From positions 37,347,957-37,411,956 of the forward strand of contig NC_031776.1 in NCBI RefSeq assembly GCF_001522545.3: a stretch of DNA of 64,000 nucleotides. Reading direction: 5' to 3'. The stretch's first letter is position 1, and the number at the start of each line of letters is the position of its first letter. Made by a program: the position numbers and the translations under genes. Source of the DNA: Parus major. Lineage: Eukaryota > Chordata > Aves > Passeriformes > Paridae. This document shows, one piece after another, positions 55,604-64,000 of this stretch. The notes beneath the pieces are model-generated. The model was not told where the DNA came from. It was given only the letters and a program-made list of their open reading frames with translations, and ran no database searches.

Positions 55604-58600
55604 CCCTAATGAAAGAAGTCTTAATGAGTCCTAATATTTCCTTTCTGTCACTTTGGATATCGCAAGCTGTTGTTACACACACCACTCTACCTCTCGTAAC
55701 TAAAGGTAATGATAGTTATCCCAAGAAAGAAAACATCAACAACAACTTGACATCAGAGCAGTATATTTTATAAGCCACATGAAAACCTTCAAAAGTGTTT
55801 ACTTAGTAATAAATATGTTCATCTCTGCCTATGAAGCAGGGAGTAATATGTTGTTTGTGTACAGATGATGGATGGAGCTCTGCATTTGATTTATAGAAAA
55901 AGTGAGTGGCTGTGATTCCCAGACATTTCCAGATCAGGTATTTTATAATTAGGGTTTATACAAAACATGCTGTCCCAGAATTTCTAAGGGTAGCTGACAT
56001 GGGGGAGAAAAGATTGACACCAAATACAGGTGCATGTTCTAGTCCATGTTTAAACAGAGATCTGTAGTGTCAGGAGGAAGTTATTAGTAAAACAGGAAGA
56101 AAATTCCATGAAAAAGTAGAGAGGAAAATCCTGAAAATACCTGATAAGAAGGATGAAAAATATAGGAAATTTGTAACTAGATATGATAAGGAGCTAAAAC
56201 AAATAAACTTCCTTTCATTCAAGGAAGTACAACTGTCTGTATTTGTCGATGTTTCTTTAAAAAAATAGATATCTCAGGTGTACTAGATTCATTGAAAACC
56301 TGCAAAGTAGCTGTGATGATGAAAAAAGTCACCTCTTGTGTCCTGGGCATAATACTGACCTGGTTTGGGGCTTTGTTGGGATTAGTTTGTTTACATTTTG
56401 TTCTGTAAGAACTGAAGAAAGGGAAAACTCTAGAAAATGTAGATGGTTGTAGTCTCGGTGTGTTCTCTGGAGGGTCCCAGAAGAATAGGAATAAAAAGTC
56501 TAAAACACTTCTGCTGTGGTCAGATATTTTTCATACAAGAAAAAGCTGTGAACAGATAATATTTTCAGGTTGTGTTGACAGCTGCTGCTTTTCTTTCCCA
56601 GTGCAGCCAGACAGGTGATTGCACTGGGATTCTCCATCTGCATGAGGGTTGGTTCAAGCAAGGGCTTTTGATCCTTGGAGTGAGTAGTTCTGGCTTGTGA
56701 GGGCTCTCCATCTGCTCTCAGTGAAGATCAGTTTCCTCAGTGCTTCAGGGTAGTAACAAGTAGCTGGGGAGCAGTAATCTCTGAAATGGTGATAAAGAGT
56801 CATTTTTGCAGTGTCTGGCACCTACCCAAGATTTCTGGACAGCAGTCAAGTGAAGCAACCAGCTTTTCCCCTGAGTTGGCAGCCCTCAGGGACACTGGCC
56901 AAAATAATCAGCAATTTGGTAAGAGTAACGTAGCAGAAAACTGGGTGATTGCAGGTCAGAATAGTTACATCTGTGGCATCTGGGAAATGAAATCTAGACC
57001 CAGACTGGTGGGAAATAAACTACTGCAAAAGCACATTCTTACAGCTAACATGATAATGAGGCTTTTCTCACACTTCCTCGTCTTTCACCTCTTACTGTAT
57101 TTTAATAGTGCTTCAGGGCATAATTCCACTTCAGAAGTGAACAGCAAACTGGAAACCTTGCTGTTGTTTCGCAGTTTCCTTTTAAAATGCTGCATAGTTC
57201 TCACTGGGTCAGATGAGAGGGAGAAAATGTGGAGTATCTTGTAGGTAAGTTTAATAATAACTAGATGATTGAGTGAAGAGCAAATTATGCTAATGTACTA
57301 CAGCTTGTTAGTTTTGTATCTATATTTGTACCTGTATTGATCTTTCTGCATGAGAAACATCTACAAAGGGTAAAGACCATAATTGTTTACATTATTATAT
57401 AAAAATATTTCATTAATAACATTAGTGGGTCTGGCTAAATATAGCCTGTTGGAAACATTATATATGCCACTTTCTACTTAGATGTAGGGACAAAGGGTCA
57501 GGGACAGACCTCTCCAGTATTATGCCTTATCATTTTCATTCATGGATTTGAATTATCATAACACAAATATATCTCACTGGAAGTTGTATCTTTAAAAAAA
57601 ATAAACACACTCTTCAAATGTCCATTCATGAATTAGTAGTCTCATATGTGGGGATGTGCCCTCTGTTTATTACAAAATGCTAGGTATTGATGGCCCAAAA
57701 TGTAGTCATTTTAAAGGATTTTTTTATTTTTACTCTCTTGATTTGTTGTATGAGTAATACCTCGCTCCTTTAAGTATTGTTTTTTGCAGTATAATCCTCT
57801 TGTTTGAAATCTGAAGTTCAGCTAAAGGACTTTGAATTTACCAGGAAAGGGAATTGTTGGAACTTTTCTGTGTGACACATAGAATGACACGCCGAATGTG
57901 TTTGTAGGCAGTGAAAGCAGTTCTGACTAAATGAAGTTTTCTTTTGAAGCTGAGGATTTTGGGATTGAAATGTTTAAATCTTTGGATTCAAAAATGCAAA
58001 ATACACTTTAAAAATACAGCTTATTTGAAGTATGTGTTTAAGTCTCATCCTGAAAGGTGGCAAATCCGTAAGTATTTCTGTGCAGATAGTAGACTAAGAT
58101 GTTCTCCCCTTTATTTCTTTGCAAAAAAGTGCTAACTGCTTTTCAGGATCTAAATATGGAAGCTTGAACACAGCTGTGGGCAGTAATGCAAAGAGCGTGA
58201 ATGTCAGAGTTCATGGGCATTAGCTCAGGTGCTCACCTGCCATGTGGGATTAGTTTATTTGACCTCTGCAGTGGTGATGAACTCCTGTGGGTAGATTTTT
58301 GAAAATAACCCTCTCAGAAGGGTAAGGGAGGTGGAACAAGAGCTGTGAATCATCTTGTTCCTGATGTTGGCATCTTCAGTAGCAGCTTTACATTGAAAAC
58401 ATTCCCATGCAAGGAAGTCGTTGAGTTTTAAGGATAGAGTTGCAGGCTGGGTGAAAATGTGGAGGGATTTTTCCATCTCTGGTTTTCAGGTAATGAAGTA
58501 CTTAGCTTATAAAGGTTGAGAAATGAACTGCAGCATATGCCTGTGCTCCTGACTCTTTCCATGTGCCTAAGACTTGTGTTTTATAAAGCTGACAATATAT

Positions 58601-61330
58601 TGGAGTTGTTCATAAAAAAGCTGATCATTATAAATTCTTGGATCAAGGGTCTTTCTGCCCATTCCCGTCATGCTCTGAGCAGGAAGGAGTTGTATGGAAT
58701 GTCTTCTGCATCTGAAGACAAACAGTTGAACTGGTATGAGGACAGCATGTTTGAAAATGCTCTTGGTGTCAGTTGGGAATCCACCCTTGTCAGCAGCTGA
58801 CAGGGTCTTCAATTCGACAAGCAGAAGGGTTCTGTTGGGTGTTATTATTATTAGCACTCTGGGATAACAAGTCCACATCTAATACCCATTTTAAAAGGGG
58901 AATGATAGTTTTCAAATCTTTAAAAAAACTACAAACAAGTGATTTCATGGCAGAATTTAAAAATTGGAATTAAGAAAATGTAAACTGGAGTTTACCAAAG
59001 TGAAGCAATTGCCGTAGCTGAAAGGGTTCCTGAAGTCTGAGTCAGGGAGTGATTCTACTTCAGTTGAGCTGTGAAGAGAGAGGAAGTGCAGTGTACTTAG
59101 AGAGATGGTGTGCCAGCATTACTGGAAAATATCCTATTAAAACAGTTATCTTTAAAACAAAACAAGATCTAATACCTTGTGCCTGGTTCAAGGGATGAGA
59201 AATTACAAATGCACACTATTGCCATTCGCTTTAATTGGTGTTCCTGAGGTGTGAGCGATGGGTATGAAGAAATACTTTACCTGAGGCTGAAATGCTTTTG
59301 GATCTACATCAATAAGCATCACAGTAGGTGCAGATAACTTTGGTATATCTTTTGGGTTTGTTTTTTTTATTTTTTAAGTAACACAGTCTGTAGTATTTCT
59401 AAGCTGGTTCATTCCCTCAGCGTTCACCTGCACGCTCTGGAATAATGTTGTACTGGATCCAAGGTGGTGGCTTTTGCATTACTTCAGAATACAGCTTATT
59501 TTCTACACCTTTCAGCTTGCAAACCAAGAGTCCTGCTATTGCTTTGCTGTTGCAGCCCTTAGGATTAGCTCTCTCTCTGTGCATAACTCACATAGCAAAA
59601 GGTCAGTTGCTTTGGAAGTGCTTATCTTTCATTTTTGCATTTCATTTTATAGGGGAAAAGGAAAGAACTAGACTTTATTTCCAGGTAGTAGGCATCTGAA
59701 TAAGCAACCATCTTGTGTACCAGTTCTGTTCTGTGTTGGAATAAATCCTTTAAGAACTCTTTGCACAGTAGGGAAATTGGCCTCAATTCCAAGAAGAGAA
59801 AATCTAGGATGGAATTGTCCTCAATTCCTTTTATATGGTCTCTCATTAACCCTTATCTGTATTCTAAGAATAGGAATGACATGTACTATAGAGTTTCAGT
59901 TCTATATCAAGCCTGTCTGTTCTGGTTAGTAGAAAATTCATACTTGTCGTATTTGCAAAATAAGAAAGTTAAATATAAAATATGACTTCTCAGGTCTTCC
60001 TTTTTTTTCTTCTGCCTGCCACTCTACTCTAGGTAAAATACCTTTCCTAGATTCTGAATTTCATTGACAGCTTCAGGTGCTACCATTGCGTAATTCAGGC
60101 TGACATGGTGGATGGTTTTGTACGCTTATTTTGATAACATTTATTTTGCTTTGTATCCAGTAAGTAATCATAATTTGCTTCCTTTTAGTGTATTTCATTA
60201 TTTGGTTAGATGATCCAGTTTTGGGGGTGTGTTTGTGAGCTTTTTCAATTTTTTTGATGCTGAAATTGGAGAGGGCTGATGAATTTCCATCCTTTGGGAA
60301 GCAGCTGAAGGTGTTGCAGGACGTGTTGGCCCTGGTAGCGGTGTCGGTCGGTGTCAGTCAGTGCTGCGGGGCCGGTGCCGGTCGGTGTCTGAAGAATTCT
60401 GTTGTACTGGTTTCTCTTTCTCGGCTTCATTTTATCAAATGAAGAGAACTTTCTGCGGAATCCATAGTTTTTGGATGGAAGGCTTTTGCTTTTGCTGTTG
60501 ATTTCATGTGGGGTTCCTGGCAGTCTGTTACACAGACATGTACACATGGCTACCTCATAGTTAGATTACTTTCTTCCCACCTTTTGAATTTTTCAATAGA
60601 GAAAACAAATGAAATTACAATTCACAGGCGCTCCTAGAGAGCTTTTTGACAAAGAAGTGCTCTTCATAATTCCTTAAATTCTGTTTTCCTTGCTCTGTAA
60701 CTGAAGTTACTGAGTGAAAGAACTGTCTATCAGGTTTATCAGCCCAAATTTATTTTTCTTTTACTTCATACTTTTACTTCTTACTCTTCATACATGCTCC
60801 GAAATCTGCAGCTGGTGCTTACTTGAGGTTAAGTGTTAAAGCCTTGTGGGGATGGAGGAGTTTGTTGCTCAGTTTCCCCTGTGTGCTGTGTGTGGGCACA
60901 GATTGGGGGGTGGTACCACGTCCTGCTGTTATCCCTGCTCTACACTCCTGCAGTTGGCATTCCCAACTGACACCAGGCTGCTGAACTCCAGTCAGGAGTT
61001 TGAGCTTGATTTTAGTTTATTTTTGCTGGAGTGTCTTACAGCAACTTACTCAGGTTTAGCCCTTTAACTGCAATGGATGTGGAATGTGGAGAATGCTGCA
61101 TTATTTTTCTGTACCAGAAGACAGCAAATTCTTAGTTGCTTAGTTCAAGTATTGAAACATTCCTTGTGCATCAGTACTTTGCTTAACCAAGTGATGCTGT
61201 AAGAAATAAATGTGACTACCAAAAATCTCCTTGCAATTACCTCACTGTTTTATTTGTATTGATCCTGTCTATTTTTTGACTTGTGTGGATGGACATTGCA
61301 TTATTTTTGTTTCTCTCCATTATTCTCTAG

Positions 61331-61405
61331 GAGCAACATTTAGAATGTTAAAGGCCGTTCTGAAAAAGAGCCGAGAGGGTGGCAAAGGGACCAAGAAAGA
61401 CCCAG
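61331..61405 (+). CDS. TANC1: TANC1 start-codon exon (CDS 61345-61405)
   Basis: TANC1 is a large postsynaptic scaffold with an NTPase-like region, ankyrin and TPR repeats, binding PSD-95-type proteins. Only its first coding exon is here. After the acceptor ttctctag come 14 nt of 5' UTR, then ATG at 61345 and MLKAVLKKSREGGKGTKKDP plus one base, ending at donor G|GTATGA. The MLKAVLKKSREGGKG start is what I recall for vertebrate TANC1, and its position after DAPL1 on the same strand fits synteny. The rest of the protein lies beyond the window. Confidence 0.9.
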
Positions 61406-64000
61406 GTATGAATATTACTGCAATGTTTTATACCCCAATGAGTGAAGCACTGCAAACCCAGGGCTGCCTGTCACAGGGGCAGCTCCCTGCCCACCTCCCC
61501 TGCTGCTGCCTGGGGAGCAGGAGCTGCAGGTCCTCAGGAAGGCTCCAGTGCACTTGTTCCTGCATCTGCAGTGGGCAGCTGGTGGTGCTTCTTGTCCTGC
61601 AAGTACTGAGAACAGGTTGTGTGTGCTGTGCAGCCAGCTCACACAGCCCAGGGCCCGACCTGCCGAGCCCTCAGCTACAGAAATGCACTTTAAACTGCTT
61701 ACCCTGGTTATGTATTATGGGCAACAGAATTTTTATCTGTGGCTTTTGGAAAAAAAATACTGAATTAGTGAAAAGTTCTTGAGCTGGTTATCAGGTTTCT
61801 CTTATGTTCTAGTTTGTGCTTCCACAAGAGATTTTTTGAAGGTAAAAGTAATCACTGTCAACAAATGTTACTTTAAATAAAACTCATTTTACTATTAACC
61901 ATAAATTTACCTGCATTAAATAACCGTAAACTTACCTGCATTACCTTCCAGGAAGAAGGGTGGTAACTAAGAGTTCTCATTGCTATTTTCAAGGGCAGAG
62001 AAGGCCCAGCAATGCTTGTTGAGGAGGAGCAGTAGCTGTAGATGTGCAGGTGTTGGTGACTGGTGTGAAGCTGCCTGCTCTGTGCCAGGCATGCTGAAGT
62101 CTTTGCTGCAGTGGCTGGCAAGCTCAGGACCTGAGTCAAAGTTACTGGTTTTCCAAGTTACATTAATGTAGACTAACATTTCTGATTTTCTGATGAGTTT
62201 GAATCCTAAATTATCCATAAGAGTAAATTCATGCTCTTTGGCAACATGAACTTCTTACTCCCAGAGTAAAATACAAATAAATCTGAATATTTCTTAAATG
62301 TATAAGGAACAGAGCATAATAAAGCTGCCACATCCTTGTTTATTGGAACTTTTAAAAGAACACAGTCCTGTTTGCTTGGAAAGCAAGTTATATATGTGTC
62401 TTGAATTGCAGCTTTTAAAACTATACAGTTACACTGAGTCTGACAAGGGGGGAGGGTATTTTCACTGTTATTTTGCAAAAACTGGTTCTGAGTTCATCTG
62501 GCAGGTAATGTATTGTTCTTCAGGAAATTTCTGTGGTCTTGTGAAGTTTGCACTCTGCCACAGTTCCTTTCTAAATGATTGAATGGTAGGAGCTATGCTG
62601 ACTAGGAAAAACATCAACACTAGATCAGAGATGTACAGAAAGGATGGCAGAGCAAGACGAAAGGGATCCTGTTCATTTTGTGTGTGCTGCTGACTTGAAG
62701 TTACCAGCTGGGGTTGTTTAAACAGAGTGGGCTAAAGATTCCTGTGGTGAGGCTTTCACTGGTACATTTTTTGTTAAAATACTAGATGGAAGTTGATTTT
62801 GGCACAAAAGAAAAATCAGTCTGGTTAGAATGGAGCCCTGACCAGGCTTTGATTAAAATGTGAAGCTTGGAAAAACCTTTTTCCTGTGGGTTGGAAAGCA
62901 TGGCTTTTTATTTTAGGCTCTCGTGACATCTGTCTGTATTAATGTGTGCAAAAGAAGATTTCTCTCTGTTTTTGCAAATACAATGCTGCTGTATTTCTGA
63001 CCAGCAAGGGAAGAGTTAGAGCGTGGGAAGTTTTTTGGTTTAATTTTTGGTTTGGTGGGTATGTTTATTTGTTTGGGATTTTGTTGTTTTTTAAGAAGGG
63101 CTCTAGAGTTTCATGTATTAATTAGATGTTATGGAAACTAAGCATTGGGAAAAATTGGTGAGTAATGCCTGACTGGTGAGAGGTAGAGCAAGCAGAAGTT
63201 CAGGAGCAGCTTTTTAAAGGAAAGTAAATAATTTATACATTTTATTTCAGAGATTTTCACTTTTTTTGTATTTGAAAAGTTTGAAGAGAGATGTGTGTAT
63301 TTTATTCTGTTCTGTGTTATACCAGGACTTGCCTGGTATATTAACAGGTATATAAACTTATAAACAGGACTTATGTCCAGTTAATTAGCTTTCCCTGCTA
63401 TTCCAGAGGACATTCCAATTATTTCAGCTCTAAGACATTCCTCCACTTCTAGAAAAAATGTGAAGCAAGGCAAAGAACATTGGTCTTTGTAGAGTTTATT
63501 TTTGCTTGCTCATCTCCCTGGTCTGTAAACTGAAAACAGAGAGAAACCTGAAGGGTTTGTTTGACTGTAGAGTTTTCCCACTTCGTGGCCCTTTGGATAT
63601 GGAATAGCAACAACAGCTTAAAATTTCCTTCTCTCTGAAGAGAGCAGAAATGCCCCTCAGCGATGGGAGTGGACTGGAGAGGTGAGATTGTTAACGTGGC
63701 CATGACCATTCTTCAGACCATTGCAGAGAGGAATGCAGCAGTAAATTTAGATGTTTCCCTCAGCTGTGTGGGCACATGGGCTCGAATTTTTTGCTTACCA
63801 AGTTTTGAAAAAAGATTTTAGGTTTTTCAGAGCCTCCAAGTGCGGGAGGAAGAAGACAGCACATCTCAGTAAGGCCACCCTGAACACAGCTGGGAAGACT
63901 GCATGTTCTTTTTTCAGTGTATTCGTGGTTTAGGAGTGATGCTGAGGAGCTGGAAGGCAGTAAAATCTCCGTGGGTCATAGTGGGCAGCCCAGCCCGTGT
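61406..64000 (+). other. TANC1: TANC1 intron 2 (5' part)
   Basis: No further exon was found before the window ends. It contains a diverged 23-bp direct repeat at 61896-61943 and a T/G-rich tract at 63035-63095. Confidence 0.75.
61896..61943. repeat. Short direct repeat, 23 bp x 2
   Basis: Copies at 61896-61918 and 61921-61943 (taacc.taaa.ttacctgcatta) differ at two positions and are spaced by two bases. Confidence 0.8.

Larger units (their letters stand above)
47421..61330 (+). other. TANC1: TANC1 intron 1 (about 14 kb)
   Basis: No supported internal gene. Contains simple repeats (48994-49056, 49229-49259, 51765-51881, 52495-52545), a GC-rich patch at 51210-51320, an 18-bp palindrome at 50356-50373 and a CR1 tail at 55522-55603. 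Many short ORFs on both strands look random. Confidence 0.75.

Noticed and set aside
61231..61782. 183-codon plus-strand open frame across the TANC1 start exon
   Set aside because: It includes the real exon in frame but reads from the upstream intron and through the donor GTATGA at 61406. Only 61345-61405 is supported.
1..64000. tRNA, rRNA or CRISPR-like arrays
   Set aside because: None was recognised by eye. A covariance-model scan was not possible.

Overview
This window is vertebrate nuclear DNA, most likely from a bird and probably a songbird. It holds three plus-strand genes in the order known from human chromosome 2q24: the 3' part of PKP4 (plakophilin-4, p0071), all of DAPL1 (death-associated protein-like 1) and the 5' end of TANC1. 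The bird call rests on short introns, three CR1 LINE fragments with typical avian 3' ends, and two LTRs that match my recollection of avian families. No gene was assigned by a database search. Each was recognised from spliced protein sequence.

Layout. 1-2904 is PKP4 intron. 2905-20934 carries 18 PKP4 coding exons, joined in one continuous frame of 3302 nt from about residue 93 of the human protein to the C-terminal PDZ ligand DSWV and the stop. The 3' UTR follows. 21300-28430 is intergenic and holds a complete solo LTR with 6-bp target-site duplications, a small CpG-rich block, and a C-rich minisatellite of about 690 bp ending 120 bp before the DAPL1 start codon. 28551-35466 holds four DAPL1 coding exons (105 aa) and a poly(A) signal. 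35620-46100 is intergenic, with a decayed minus-strand coding remnant that may be retroviral and an ERVL-type LTR end. 46380-47420 is a CpG island at the expected TANC1 promoter. A 14-kb intron leads to 61331-61405, which carries the TANC1 start codon and first 20 residues. The rest is TANC1 intron 2.

Functions. PKP4 is a p120-catenin-family junction and midbody protein. DAPL1 is a small DAP-family protein linked to epithelial and retinal pigment cell differentiation and to dormant egg ribosomes. TANC1 is a postsynaptic scaffold. The genes are neighbours by conserved synteny, with no sign of shared function. No operon, CRISPR array, phage or obviously new system is present. The most interesting direct observations are two GC-AG introns and several in-frame tandem splice sites in PKP4, a perfect 19-bp intronic hairpin, the solo LTR, and the minisatellite at the DAPL1 promoter.
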